Assembly (NCBI RefSeq): GCF_002252635.1 | Contig: NZ_NQKX01000001.1 | Coordinates: 310,001-374,000 of the forward strand | DNA: 64,000 nt | Direction of reading: 5' to 3' | Origin: Synechococcus sp. MW101C3 | GTDB lineage: Bacteria > Cyanobacteriota > Cyanobacteriia > PCC-6307 > Cyanobiaceae | In this document: one piece after another, positions 27,219-36,043 of the stretch | How positions within the stretch are numbered: the stretch's first letter is position 1 | How the letters are laid out: each line of letters begins with the position of its first letter | Made by a program: the position numbers and the translations under genes | Notes under the pieces: generated by a model | The model's input: the letters and a program-made list of their open reading frames with translations, nothing else | What the model was told of the DNA's origin: nothing | Database searches by the model: none

Positions 27219-28370
27219 CTACGTCCCGGCGTCCGGCGTCCGGCCCGCCGTTTGACCTTGTAGTGAATGACCGGCGGGGGAGCCTGGCTCCAGACCGGCC
27301 AGCAGCCAGGCCTCCACGCGCCCTGCGAATGCCTCCCGCGAGGCATGGCGCTCCACCCAGTGCCTGCAGGCCAGCCGGTCGAGGCCTTCGGCGGCAAGCA
27401 CGGCCGCCTGCATCGCCTCCAGGTCGTCGGGAGGAACGAGCAGGCCGTTGATGCCGGGCTCCACCAGCTCGCCGGGGCCGCCACGGCGGTAGGCCACCAC
27501 AGGCACACCGCAGGCCATCGCCTCCACCACCACGTTGCCGAAGGCTTCGTTCCATTTCGGCGTGTTCAGGAACACGCGGCAGCCGCCGAGCTCCGCCTGC
27601 AGCTCCCCGGTGGGCAGAAAGCCGCGCCAGTGCACGGTGCCGGCCGGCACCGCCGCCTCCACCGCTTCCCGGTAGGCGGCGTCTTCCACCACCCCCCACA
27701 CCAGCAAGCGCCGGCCCAGCCCGGCGGCCACCCGCGCCGCGTCGATCAACCCCTTCTCCGGAGCGATGCGTCCGGCCCAGCCCAGGGGGGCTTCCGGGTC
27801 GGGCTCGGCGCGGAAGCGATAAGCCGTCAGATCGAAACCGTTGCCCAGCACCAGCGGCGGGCCGGGCAGGTCGAAATCCGCCGCCTGGGAGCGCGTGTGG
27901 AAGGCCAGCCGCCCCGGGCAGCGACGCGCCACATCGGCGATCACCGCATCCATCACCCGCGCCACCGAGCCCATGCTCACCAGATGGAACAGCGGCGTGG
28001 CGCAGTGGGGCGTGAGCCAGAGAGGCAGCCAGTCGTAGGCCAGGTTGAGCACCGCATCGAAGCTGCCCTGCTCCTGCAGCACCCGGTCCCACAGGGCCGG
28101 CAGCAGGCCGTCGGCAGGGATCTGCACGGCACTGTCGTGGCTCTGGTGCTGCCAGCTGGGCTGGTCGTGGCCGGAGCAGGTCCAGAGCTGCACCGCCCCG
28201 CTGCCGGGGGGCAGCCGGGAACCTTCACCGGCTAGCACCGTGAGCCGGTGGCCGCGCCCGCCCAGTCCTGCCACCAGCGCCGCCAGGGTGAGCTCCACGC
28301 CCCCACCCCGGCCACTGCCGAGCGTGCCCACCGGCGTGCTCACCAGCAACAGCCGCAAACCCGTGCTCAT
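27219..28370 (-). CDS. Glycosyltransferase family 4 (GT-B fold)
   Basis: Cytosolic sugar-nucleotide-dependent transferase of 383 residues. The N-terminal domain starts LRLLLVSTPVGTLGSGRGGG, the donor-binding C-terminal half carries GWAGRIAPEKGL and the EX7E motif in WNEAFGNVVVEAMACGVPVV. ATG 28370 overlaps the stop of the EamA gene (ATGA), and the GT39 gene follows after 25 bp, giving a three-gene surface-glycan operon. Sugar and acceptor unknown. Confidence 0.87.
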   Translation of the reverse strand: MSTGLRLLLVSTPVGTLGSGRGGGVELTLAALVAGLGGRGHRLTVLAGEGSRLPPGSGAVQLWTCSGHDQPSWQHQSHDSAVQIPADGLLPALWDRVLQEQGSFDAVLNLAYDWLPLWLTPHCATPLFHLVSMGSVARVMDAVIADVARRCPGRLAFHTRSQAADFDLPGPPLVLGNGFDLTAYRFRAEPDPEAPLGWAGRIAPEKGLIDAARVAAGLGRRLLVWGVVEDAAYREAVEAAVPAGTVHWRGFLPTGELQAELGGCRVFLNTPKWNEAFGNVVVEAMACGVPVVAYRRGGPGELVEPGINGLLVPPDDLEAMQAAVLAAEGLDRLACRHWVERHASREAFAGRVEAWLLAGLEPGSPAGHSLQGQTAGRTPDAGT

Positions 28371-29329
28371 GGGGCCGGCTCCGGTGTGGCGCTGGCGGGC
28401 ACCCACAGTTGGCGGCGCCGGTTGATCAGCAGCACCGACACCATCGCCAGGGCGGCCCCCAGCCACTGCAGCGGGCGCAGGTGCTCATCCAGCAGCAGCA
28501 GACCGCAGAGCAGGGCGAACACCGGGGTGAGGAAGGTGAGGGCCGAAAAGCCGGTGAGATCGCCGCTGCTGGCGAACCAGAAAAACAGGCCATAGGCCAG
28601 GGCGCTGCCCAGGAGGCTGGCGTAGGCCATCCAGCCCCATTCCTGCAGGGTCCAGGTCGGCCAGAAGGGCGGCAGCGCCGGATCGAGGGCGGGCCCCAGT
28701 GCAGCACCGATCAGCAGCGGCACCCCGCCGATCACCATGTGCCAGCCGGTGATGGCCACCGGATCGCTGCGCCGCATCGCAAAGCGGCAGAGCACCGTGC
28801 CCACCGCCATCGCCACGGCGGCGCCCAGCATCCAGAGCTCGCCGTGGCTCCAGGCCCGCACCCCGAAGCTGATGGGACCCTCCAGCCACCAGTGCTGGAG
28901 CAGCGGCGCCGGCAAGCCCAGGCAGAGGATGCCGGCCAGCCCCAGCAACAGGCCGAGCCAGCCCACCGGGTTGATCGCTTCGCCGAACAGGGCACGGGCC
29001 AGCAGCGCCACCAGCAGCGGCTGCGAATCGATCAGCACCGAGCCCAGCCCGGCGCCGGTTCCCTCCAGCCCGCGCGCCAGCAGTCCCTGAAACAGCGTGC
29101 CGTCCACAAGCGCGAAGGCCAGCAGCCAGAGCCGGTCGGCGGGATCCACCCCGAGCGGGCGCCGCAGCGCTACGGCGGCCAGCAGCACGGCCACGCCAGC
29201 GGGCAGCAGACGCATCCAGGCCAGCGTGAGCGGCCCGCTGTGGGCGAGCAGCGGCTTCATCGCCGCCATCGCCGTTCCCCACAGCGCGAAGGGAAGCAGC
29301 ATCGGCAGCCAACGGAAAACGGGAGTCAT
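28367..29329 (-). CDS. EamA (DMT superfamily) transporter
   Basis: Ten-span membrane transporter of about 320 residues built of two EamA repeats (about 10-140 and 165-300), with WLPMLLPFALWGTAMAAMK at the first span and FLTPVFALLCGLLLLDEHL in the second repeat. Substrates of this family are varied (amino acids, sugars, nucleotide sugars). ATG 29329 is preferred to 29347. First gene of the operon with two glycosyltransferases, so a role in supplying sugars or lipids is possible but unproven. Divergent from sppA. Confidence 0.85.
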   Translation of the reverse strand: MTPVFRWLPMLLPFALWGTAMAAMKPLLAHSGPLTLAWMRLLPAGVAVLLAAVALRRPLGVDPADRLWLLAFALVDGTLFQGLLARGLEGTGAGLGSVLIDSQPLLVALLARALFGEAINPVGWLGLLLGLAGILCLGLPAPLLQHWWLEGPISFGVRAWSHGELWMLGAAVAMAVGTVLCRFAMRRSDPVAITGWHMVIGGVPLLIGAALGPALDPALPPFWPTWTLQEWGWMAYASLLGSALAYGLFFWFASSGDLTGFSALTFLTPVFALLCGLLLLDEHLRPLQWLGAALAMVSVLLINRRRQLWVPASATPEPAP

Positions 29330-29382
29330 CGGAGCGGCCGCCAACAACCTTTTTAAGATCCAGCCACTACGTGCCGCAGCGC

Positions 29383-30195
29383 ATGCCCTGGCCCTGGCGC
29401 CGAAAGTCCCGCAAAACCCTGGCCCGCGTCGTGATCGAGGGACCGATCGCCGGGGGCACGCGCGAGCGGGTGCTCAAGGCGTTGCGCCAGGTGGAGGAAC
29501 GGGAATGCCCGGCCCTGCTGCTGCGCATCGACACCCCTGGTGGCACCGTTGGCGACAGCCAGGAGATCCACGCTGCCCTGCTCCGCTTGCGGGACAAGGG
29601 TTGCCGAGTGGTGGCCAGCTTCGGCAATATCTCCGCTTCCGGCGGGGTGTACGTGGGGGTGGCGGCGGAGCGCATTGTGTCCAATCCGGGCACGATCACT
29701 GGCTCGATCGGCGTGATCCTGCGGGGCAACAACCTTTCCCGCCTGCTTGAGCGGGTGGGCATCAGCTTCGAGACGGTCAAGAGCGGCCCCTACAAGGACA
29801 TCCTTTCCCCCGACCGCGCCCTCACCACCGAGGAGCGCAGCCTGCTGCAGGGCTTGATTGATTCCAGCTACGACCAGTTCGTGGCGGCGGTCGCCACCGG
29901 TCGGTGCCTCAGTGAGGAAGTGGTGCGTGGCTTCGCCGATGGGCGGGTGTTCACGGGCGCTCAGGCGCTTGAGCTGGGCCTGGTGGATGAACTGGGCGAC
30001 GAGGACACCGCCCGTCGGCTGGCGGCCCGGTTGGCAGGCCTCGATGAACAGGAGGTGCGTCCCACTACCTTCGGCAAGCCCGCCAAGCGGGTGCTGTCGT
30101 TCCTGCCAGGCCGCAACCTCTTCGCCGGCCTCCACCAGGCGCTCAGCCTGGAACTGGCCTGGAGCGGCCAGCCGCTCTGGCTCTGGCGGCCATGA
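29383..30195 (+). CDS. sppA: Signal peptide peptidase SppA, short form
   Basis: Serine-lysine protease that clears signal peptides. The product has 270 residues, a single-domain form. The oxyanion/TPGG motif is at about 51-54 (RIDTPGGTVGD), nucleophile S86 in NISASGGVYVG and general-base K138 in SGPYKDILSP. There is no clear N-terminal membrane span, which is usual for some cyanobacterial short forms. ATG 29383 is used; a GTG at 29371 would add four residues. The stop overlaps aroH (ATGA). Confidence 0.92.
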   Translation: MPWPWRRKSRKTLARVVIEGPIAGGTRERVLKALRQVEERECPALLLRIDTPGGTVGDSQEIHAALLRLRDKGCRVVASFGNISASGGVYVGVAAERIVSNPGTITGSIGVILRGNNLSRLLERVGISFETVKSGPYKDILSPDRALTTEERSLLQGLIDSSYDQFVAAVATGRCLSEEVVRGFADGRVFTGAQALELGLVDELGDEDTARRLAARLAGLDEQEVRPTTFGKPAKRVLSFLPGRNLFAGLHQALSLELAWSGQPLWLWRP

Positions 30196-30572
30196 ACCAG
30201 CCACTTGCGCTGCGGGCGCTGCGGGCCGCAATCACCGTCGAGGCCAACACCAGCGCGGCCATCGCCGAGGCAGTGGCCGAGCTGCTCGACGCCCTGATTG
30301 CCCGCAATGGCCTGGAGGGCCCGCAGGTGCTCTCGGTCACCTTCTCGGTCACCCCCGACCTGAACGCCTGCTTCCCTGCGGCGATCGCCCGCCGCTACCC
30401 CGGCTGGGACGCGGTGGCTTTGCTGGACTGCCAGCAGATGGCGGTGACTGGCGACCTTCCTCGCTGCATCCGGCTGCTGGCCCACGCCTGGATGGAGGCC
30501 TCCCGCCCTCCGGCCCATCCGTACCTGCGCGAGGCAGCCCGGTTGCGTCCGGACAGATCCGGTCATAACTGA
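30192..30572 (+). CDS. aroH: Chorismate mutase, AroH class
   Basis: Converts chorismate to prephenate for Phe/Tyr synthesis. At 126 residues it is a full AroH-type trimeric mutase, and not the helical AroQ type. Family marks are LRAAITVEANTSAAI, FSVTPDLNACFPA and the C-terminal block CQQMAVTGDLPRCIRLLAH with the active-site Arg. The ATG overlaps the sppA stop by 4 bp, so the two are co-translated. About 90 bp lie before the DUF2808 gene. Confidence 0.94.
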   Translation: MNQPLALRALRAAITVEANTSAAIAEAVAELLDALIARNGLEGPQVLSVTFSVTPDLNACFPAAIARRYPGWDAVALLDCQQMAVTGDLPRCIRLLAHAWMEASRPPAHPYLREAARLRPDRSGHN

Positions 30573-30662
30573 CAGCTCGGCCGCTGCACCCGCCTGGGCT
30601 GAACCGCCGGAACAGGGGAGGGAGAATGCACCCACAGCCTTTCGGCCCCCACCCCCGTCCCA

Positions 30663-31301
30663 ATGACCCTTCCGTTGCTCGGCCCGCTCCGCTCCCGTCC
30701 GGCGCGTCCGGTGAGCCCGTTGCGGCGGCGATTCTCCCGGGCCAGCGCTGCGCTGGCTCTAGCCCTGGCCGGCACGGCCCTGGCGGCCACCATCGGCGAT
30801 GTGCCCGCAGCCCGCTCCCAGGGCACGCCGGGCCTGCTGGAATTCCGCTGGGACAACAACCGGGATTACCGCAAGCTCTACTTCTTCATGACCGAGACGG
30901 CACGGCTGAAGCGCTCGGAGTATTACCTGATCCTGAGGCCCAAAGACCGCAACACGGCCATTCTCAAGCTCACCGTGGCCGTGCCTGCCACCTTCGACAC
31001 CAAGATCAATCCCAAGGACCTCAAGCTCTGCGTGATGCAGGAAGGCGGTGTGATGTCGCGCACCCGCTGCAAGGAGCAGATCCCCGCCACCATCGAGGTG
31101 AACGCCAATGGCAAGGCGATCGAGATCTTCCCTGACCGCCCCATCCCCGACGACATCACCATCGGGGTGTACATGAACCTGTTCAATCCCTTCAACACGG
31201 GCATGTATCAGTTCAATGCCCTGGCACAGGCGCCAGGGGATGTGCCATTTGCCGGCTACCTGGGCAGCTGGCTGATCCAGATCGACCCCACCAACAACTG
31301 A
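30663..31301 (+). CDS. DUF2808 secreted protein
   Basis: Exported protein of 212 residues, of a family nearly confined to cyanobacteria. A long basic N-region precedes the signal peptide core (ASAALALALAGTALA, cleavage near 42). The mature domain (about 58-205) is beta-rich with FRWDNNRDYRKLYFFM and VGVYMNLFNPFNTGMYQFN-like features (VYMNLFNPFNTG) and two Cys (about 121, 133) that may pair. Function unknown; periplasmic or lumenal. The leader just upstream is C-rich with no Shine-Dalgarno. Confidence 0.82.
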   Translation: MTLPLLGPLRSRPARPVSPLRRRFSRASAALALALAGTALAATIGDVPAARSQGTPGLLEFRWDNNRDYRKLYFFMTETARLKRSEYYLILRPKDRNTAILKLTVAVPATFDTKINPKDLKLCVMQEGGVMSRTRCKEQIPATIEVNANGKAIEIFPDRPIPDDITIGVYMNLFNPFNTGMYQFNALAQAPGDVPFAGYLGSWLIQIDPTNN

Positions 31302-31369
31302 GCCCGGGCCCACGGGCACCTGCCTGATAAGTTGGCCAATCGACCACAAGCAAGACCCAGAGCGGCACC

Positions 31370-31507
31370 ATGACAAAGCGCACCCTCGAAGGAACCAGCC
31401 GCAAACGCAAGCGCGTCTCCGGATTCCGGGTGCGCATGCGCTCCCACACCGGCCGCCGCGTGATCCGCACCCGCCGCCGCCGCGGCCGCGCCCGCCTGGC
31501 CGTCTGA
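31370..31507 (+). CDS. rpmH: 50S ribosomal protein L34
   Basis: Short basic ribosomal protein of 45 residues: [20 protein letters not shown], then [20 protein letters not shown] to AV and a TGA. The RxRxSGFRxRM pattern is diagnostic. It leads the conserved rpmH-rnpA-(PH protein)-yidC order, 37 bp ahead of rnpA. Confidence 0.97.
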   Translation: MTKRTLEGTSRKRKRVSGFRVRMRSHTGRRVIRTRRRRGRARLAV

Positions 31508-31544
31508 TCCGATTCCCTTCGCCAGGCCGTTCAGGCCCTTCTCC

Positions 31545-31931
31545 ATGGCCTTGCCCGCCGCGCTGAGGCTGCGGAGCCGCCGGGCCTTCGACCGCCTCTA
31601 CCGCAACGGCCGCAGGGTGCATGGATCGCTCCTGGTGTTGCGTGTCACTGAGGCGGACCCCGCCCTGCTGCGCACTGGTGGCCCACACCCGCCCAGCCGC
31701 TGGCGTTGTGCCGTGGTGGTGAGCAGCAAGGTCAGCAAGCTGGCGGTGCGGCGCAATCAGCTGCGGCGCCAGCTGCACGCCTGGCTCCACCAGCGCTGTG
31801 CCGGCCCCCAGCCCTCCGGCCGTGCCCTCTGGCTGCTGCTCAGCCTCAAGCCGGGCAGTGCGGACGCGGACACCGAGGCCTTGCTGGGAGAATGTGCGGA
31901 GCTGTTTCGCAAGGCAGGTCTGAGCCCATGA
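31545..31931 (+). CDS. rnpA: Ribonuclease P protein component
   Basis: Protein cofactor of RNase P for tRNA 5' maturation; 128 residues. It has the N-terminal LRSRRAFDRLYRNGRRVHGS and the RNR-like helix SKLAVRRNQLRRQLHAW. The stop overlaps the start of the PH-domain gene (ATGA). Standard position after rpmH. Confidence 0.94.
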   Translation: MALPAALRLRSRRAFDRLYRNGRRVHGSLLVLRVTEADPALLRTGGPHPPSRWRCAVVVSSKVSKLAVRRNQLRRQLHAWLHQRCAGPQPSGRALWLLLSLKPGSADADTEALLGECAELFRKAGLSP

Positions 31932-32380
31932 GCGGTACCCCGGCCGATGGTCTCCCCGTGATCCCCACCATTCCCGAACCCGTCTTTTATGAGGGTGGTC
32001 CGGCCAAGGGCGATCTGATCTTCAACCTGCTGCTCGGTCTCACCTTGATCGGCATCCCCTTCGCCGTGGGGGCCATCGTGCGTGCGCTCTGGCTGCGCTT
32101 CCGCATCACCAGCCGGCGCATCTCCGTGAGCGGTGGCTGGCTGGGCCGCGACCGCAGCCAGGTGGTGTACAGCCAGATCCGCGAGCTGCGCTCGGTGCCC
32201 CGCGGCTTCGGCGCCTGGGGCGACATGGTGCTGGTGCTCAACGATGGCGCCAAGCTGGAAATGCGTTCCGTGCCCCGCTTCCGCGAAACAGAGGCCTACA
32301 TCCTCGAGCGCATGGCAGCCAAGACCAGCGCCGCAGCAGGAACGAAGGGATTCGGCGATGCCCAGCTGGCCACGGCCTGA
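31928..32380 (+). CDS. Membrane-anchored bacterial PH-domain protein
   Basis: Small membrane protein of 150 residues between rnpA and yidC, a position kept in many cyanobacteria. One or two hydrophobic segments (about 27-55, FNLLLGLTLIGIPFAVGAI) are followed by a bPH_2 domain (about 58-130, FRITSRRISVSGGWLGRDRS). Role unknown; the context suggests membrane protein insertion. ATG 31928 overlaps the rnpA stop. The frame upstream to 31706 lies in rnpA and is not real. Confidence 0.85.
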   Translation: MSGTPADGLPVIPTIPEPVFYEGGPAKGDLIFNLLLGLTLIGIPFAVGAIVRALWLRFRITSRRISVSGGWLGRDRSQVVYSQIRELRSVPRGFGAWGDMVLVLNDGAKLEMRSVPRFRETEAYILERMAAKTSAAAGTKGFGDAQLATA

Positions 32381-32470
32381 CGCCCCCCACTCCCTCCCGG
32401 TGCGCTCGCACCGCCCCATTGGTCGGGCACACTGGGCCGATCAGATCCTTCCCCCCGTCCCCACCCCGCT

Positions 32471-33610
32471 GTGATCGGCTACATCTCCGACAACCTGCTG
32501 CTCCCCATCCTCGATTTCTTCTACGGATTGGTGCCGAGCTACGGGCTGGCCATCATCGCGCTCACCGTGGTGATCCGGCTGGCGCTCTTCCCGCTGAGCG
32601 CCGGCTCCATCCGCAGTGCCCGCCGCATGCGCATCGCCCAGCCGGTGATGCAGAAGCGTCAGGCGGAGATCAAATCGCGCTACGCCAGCAACCCACAGAA
32701 GCAGCAGGAAGAGCTGGGCAAGTTGATGAAGGAGTTCGGCAGCCCGCTGGCTGGCTGCCTGCCGCTGGTTGTTCAGATGCCGATCCTGTTCGCCCTGTTC
32801 GCCACCCTGCGGGGGTCCCCCTTCGCCGATGTGCCCTACACCCTCAACCTCAAGGTGCTCCCCGCCGACCAGATCGCTGCGGTGGAAGCCAAGCCGTTCA
32901 ACAGCGCCAGCCATTCGATCTTCATCACCGAAACCAGCCACGTGCCAGTGGTTGCCAGCCTTGAGCAAGGCACCAAGCTCGGCGTCGGCGACACGGCCCA
33001 GATCGAGCTGCACACCCGTGACGGCAAGCCGTTCACCTCCGTCCTCGCCGATGTGGAGAACGGTTCGGCCTTCCTGCCCACCTGGTCGGTGACCAAAGGC
33101 GATGGCGTCGTGGCGGTGAGCGACGACGGCAGGATCACGGCCATCGGCACCGGTGACGCCACGGTGGAGGCCAAGGTGCCCGGCCTGGCAGCCCGCAGCG
33201 GCTTCCTGTTCATCAAGGCGCTCGGTCAGGTGGGCTTCTACACCGATGGGGCGATCAACTGGGACATCGCCATCCTGGTGGGAGCTTTCGGCGCCAGCCT
33301 GTTCGTCTCCCAGATCCTCTCGGGCATGGGCATGCCGCCGAACCCGCAGCAGTCCACCGCCAACAAGATCACGCCCGTGATGATCACCGGCATGTTCCTG
33401 TTCTTCCCGTTGCCCGCCGGCGTCCTGCTTTACATGGTGGTGGCGAACATCTTCCAGGGCCTGCAGACCTTCCTGCTCACCCGCGAAGCCCTTCCCGACA
33501 ACCTCCAGGAGATTCTTGACCAGCAGCTTGCTCAGCAGACCGTGTCGGTGGCCTCCAGCGGCGCCGCCGCCCTCGACCGGCTGCCGTTTGAGCCCAAGAG
33601 CAAGAAGTGA
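32471..33610 (+). CDS. yidC: Membrane protein insertase YidC/Alb3
   Basis: Inserts thylakoid and plasma-membrane proteins with or without Sec. It is 379 residues from a GTG. The N-terminal span region ([20 protein letters not shown]), the basic hairpin ([18 protein letters not shown]) and [20 protein letters not shown] are typical. Between spans two and three a periplasmic insert of about 130 residues (about 118-248) includes an Ig-like stretch [20 protein letters not shown]. The leader is C-rich with no Shine-Dalgarno. The stop overlaps the yceD gene. Confidence 0.95.
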   Translation: MIGYISDNLLLPILDFFYGLVPSYGLAIIALTVVIRLALFPLSAGSIRSARRMRIAQPVMQKRQAEIKSRYASNPQKQQEELGKLMKEFGSPLAGCLPLVVQMPILFALFATLRGSPFADVPYTLNLKVLPADQIAAVEAKPFNSASHSIFITETSHVPVVASLEQGTKLGVGDTAQIELHTRDGKPFTSVLADVENGSAFLPTWSVTKGDGVVAVSDDGRITAIGTGDATVEAKVPGLAARSGFLFIKALGQVGFYTDGAINWDIAILVGAFGASLFVSQILSGMGMPPNPQQSTANKITPVMITGMFLFFPLPAGVLLYMVVANIFQGLQTFLLTREALPDNLQEILDQQLAQQTVSVASSGAAALDRLPFEPKSKK

Positions 33611-34152
33611 CACAGCGCGGCCCCTCCCACCCTCCGCAGGCGGTGCCGCTGCAGCCGATCCCCCTGCAGCAGCTGCGGCTGATGCCCCAGGGGTGTCACT
33701 GGGCGGTCGACCAGCATCTGCCGGCCCTCACCACCCTCACGCCGGTGCGGGGCACGATCACTGCCCTGCATGGCGGCAGCGTGCTGGAGGTGAGCGGTGC
33801 GGCCCACACGATCATCACCCTCTGCTGCGACCGCTGCCTGCGCCACTACAACCAGCCGATCGCCTTCAAGGAGCGTGAACCGCTCTGGATCGGCGACGCT
33901 GAACCGAGCGAGCCAGATGACGACCCGCTCGATGGCCCCTGCGAGCGCCTTGATCCCCAGGGCAGTTTCGATCCCGCCCATTGGCTGTTCGAGCAGCTCA
34001 GCCTGCAATGGCCCCTGCGCAACCATTGCGGCCCCGACTGCCCCGGGCCTGCCAGCTGGGGCACCCACGACGCGGCCCCGATCCCCGATTCCGCTTCCCA
34101 GGATGGTGCTGGGATCGACCCGCGCTGGGCGCGGTTGCGTGAGCTCCGCTGA
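33607..34152 (+). CDS. YceD/DUF177 family protein
   Basis: Protein of 181 residues of the YceD (DUF177) family, linked in bacteria to rRNA accumulation and in plants to 23S rRNA processing. It has the family Cys pair [13 protein letters not shown] (about 77-89) followed by the acidic segment [12 protein letters not shown], and a C-terminal CGPDCPGP that may complete a zinc site. The GTG start overlaps the yidC stop (GTGA), so it belongs to the rpmH-yidC transcript. Confidence 0.82.
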   Translation: MTQRGPSHPPQAVPLQPIPLQQLRLMPQGCHWAVDQHLPALTTLTPVRGTITALHGGSVLEVSGAAHTIITLCCDRCLRHYNQPIAFKEREPLWIGDAEPSEPDDDPLDGPCERLDPQGSFDPAHWLFEQLSLQWPLRNHCGPDCPGPASWGTHDAAPIPDSASQDGAGIDPRWARLRELR

Positions 34153-34211
34153 TCCGCTCCCATGCCCCACGTCGCCGCTCCCTTCCCGTTCAGCGCCCCT
34201 GAAGCCGGCCG

Positions 34212-35714
34212 ATGACGGCGCCCTGGATCGACCAGCTGGATCTGCTGATCCGTTCGCGCACGCCGATCCTCTGGATCCGCAGCCCTGAAGAGGAGCGCAT
34301 CCAGACGCTGCTCACCACCGCGGCCGAGCGGCTGGGCCAGCGGCTGCTGCTGCGCTGGGATTTCGTGCAGGGGCTGGAGGGCCTGCCCAACCGGCGGGGG
34401 GAGGCAGCCCGCAACCCGATGGCGGCGCTCGACAGCATCGAATCCCTGCCTCCGGATCAACCAGCGATCCTGCTGCTGCTGGATTTCAACCGCTACTGCG
34501 AGGACCCGGGCATCTCGCGCCGCCTGCGCAATCTGGCTACCAGCCTGCGCCGCCAGCCCCGCACCCTGGTGATCACGGCCCCCGACTGGCAGGTGCCGCG
34601 CGAACTGGAGGAGTGCATCACCGTGCTCGAGCTGCCCCTTCCCAGTCCCAGCGAGATCAGCCAGCTGCTCACCAACATCGGTCAGGCCAGCGGCCGGCCG
34701 CCGGAGCCTGCCCTGCTGGAGCAACTGGCCCACTGCTGTAGCGGCCTCACCGAGCAACGCATCCGTCAGGTGGCCGCCCGGGCCCTGGCCCGCCGGGGGC
34801 AGCTCGGCGAAGCCGATCTCACCGAAGTGCTGGAGGAGAAGCGGCAGGCGATCGCCCGCAGCGAGCTGCTGGAGTATTGCCCAACCGAAGCGACCCCCTC
34901 CGACATCGGCGGCCTCGACGCCCTCAAGCACTGGTTGAAGCAGCGCAAGCTGGCCTTCAGCGACGAGGCCGAGCGCTATGGCCTGCCGCTACCCCGCGGT
35001 GTGCTGCTGGTCGGTCCACAGGGCACGGGAAAATCGCTCACGGCCAAGGCGATCGCCCACAGCTGGGCGATGCCGCTGCTGCGCCTCGATGTGGGACGCC
35101 TGTTCGCCGGCCTGGTAGGAGCCAGCGAGGCCCGCACCCGGGACATGATCCGCCGCGCCGAGGCCATGGCCCCCTGCGTGCTCTGGATCGACGAGATCGA
35201 CAAGGGCTTCGGTGGCGACAGCCGCAGCGACGGCGGCACCAGTCAGAGGGTGCTGGCCAGCCTGCTCACCTGGATGGCGGAGAAAACCTCCGCCGTGTTC
35301 GTGGTGGCCACCGCCAACGGGGTGGACAGCCTGCCCCCCGAGCTGATGCGCAAAGGACGCTTCGACGAGATCTTCCTGCTCGATCTGCCTGATGTGGCTG
35401 AGCGGCTGGCGATTCTCGATCTGCAGCTGCGCCGGCGGCGCCCCGACCACCGCATCCCCCTGGATGTGCTCGTGGACCGCACCGCTGGCTTCTCCGGCGC
35501 AGAACTGGAGCAGGTGGTGGTGGAGGCCATGCACCTCGCCTTCGGCGACCACAGGGAGTTCGGTGAGCCTGATCTGATTGCCGCCGCCAGTGATCTGGTG
35601 CCCCTGTCGCGCACGGCGCGGGAACAGTTGGAGGCGCTCAAACACTGGGCCGAGAGTGGCCGGGCCCGCCCGGCCTCCAGATTGCGCGGCGTAACGAAAA
35701 CAGACGCCGAGTAA
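34212..35714 (+). CDS. ycf46: Ycf46-type AAA ATPase
   Basis: AAA ATPase of 500 residues, of the cyanobacterial and plastid Ycf46 group, linked in Synechocystis to CO2 uptake and photosynthesis control. The N-terminal domain (1-220) starts WIDQLDLLIRSRTPILWIRS. Walker A GPQGTGKSLTAK is at about 272-283, Walker B CVLWIDEIDKGF at about 322-333, and the arginine-finger region is in LMRKGRFDEIFLLDLP. The stop codon and last seven codons fall in a 20-bp tandem repeat. It closes the rpmH-yidC-yceD run after 59 bp. Confidence 0.9.
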   Translation: MTAPWIDQLDLLIRSRTPILWIRSPEEERIQTLLTTAAERLGQRLLLRWDFVQGLEGLPNRRGEAARNPMAALDSIESLPPDQPAILLLLDFNRYCEDPGISRRLRNLATSLRRQPRTLVITAPDWQVPRELEECITVLELPLPSPSEISQLLTNIGQASGRPPEPALLEQLAHCCSGLTEQRIRQVAARALARRGQLGEADLTEVLEEKRQAIARSELLEYCPTEATPSDIGGLDALKHWLKQRKLAFSDEAERYGLPLPRGVLLVGPQGTGKSLTAKAIAHSWAMPLLRLDVGRLFAGLVGASEARTRDMIRRAEAMAPCVLWIDEIDKGFGGDSRSDGGTSQRVLASLLTWMAEKTSAVFVVATANGVDSLPPELMRKGRFDEIFLLDLPDVAERLAILDLQLRRRRPDHRIPLDVLVDRTAGFSGAELEQVVVEAMHLAFGDHREFGEPDLIAAASDLVPLSRTAREQLEALKHWAESGRARPASRLRGVTKTDAE

Positions 35715-35745
35715 CGAACCCCGACGCCGGGTAACGAAACCCGGG
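35691..35745 (+). repeat. Three 20-bp tandem repeats at the 3' end of ycf46
   Basis: Copies start at 35691, 35711 and 35731, each beginning GTAACGAA and followed (first two) by four bases and GACGCCGR. Copy 1 codes the last residues of ycf46 (VTKTDA), copy 2 supplies its TAA stop, and the partial copy 3 runs into the leader of the small gene at 35748. Confidence 0.85.
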
Positions 35746-35747
35746 GA

Positions 35748-35963
35748 ATGGCGAAGTCTCCGCAATCTCCATCCCTACGGTTCCGTGCAGTTGTACAGAA
35801 CACCGTGGATCGTCCCGCCGTCGCTACCCAGATCGCCGTGGCTTGTCTTGGTGCCGGTGTGGTGACCACCTTCGCCGTGGCCCAGGGTCAGAACCCCCTC
35901 ACCGCCCTCGGCATCACCCTGTTTTCCGCTCTCGCCGCTGTGATGGTGGGCCAGGTTCTCTGA
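35748..35963 (+). CDS. Small hypothetical membrane protein
   Basis: Unrecognised small protein of 71 residues from ATG 35748, or 52 residues from a GTG at 35805 that begins just before the hydrophobic part. Two hydrophobic segments are visible, AVACLGAGVVTTFAVAQG and ALGITLFSALAAVMVGQVL, separated by QNPL, so it may be a two-span hairpin. Codon use matches its neighbours. It looks like one of the small conserved picocyanobacterial membrane proteins, but no function can be given. Confidence 0.6.
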   Translation: MAKSPQSPSLRFRAVVQNTVDRPAVATQIAVACLGAGVVTTFAVAQGQNPLTALGITLFSALAAVMVGQVL

Positions 35964-36043
35964 ACCCACACAGGCCAGGGTTGACGGTCGCTGTGGCTGG
36001 TTAGGGTCGCCTGGATGATCCATCCAGTGCGGTTCGTTTGGTC

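Noticed and set aside
31302-31369. chromosomal origin region near rpmH
   Set aside because: rpmH-rnpA-yidC often lies near oriC, but there is no dnaA gene or DnaA-box cluster here; the 68-bp gap is too short.
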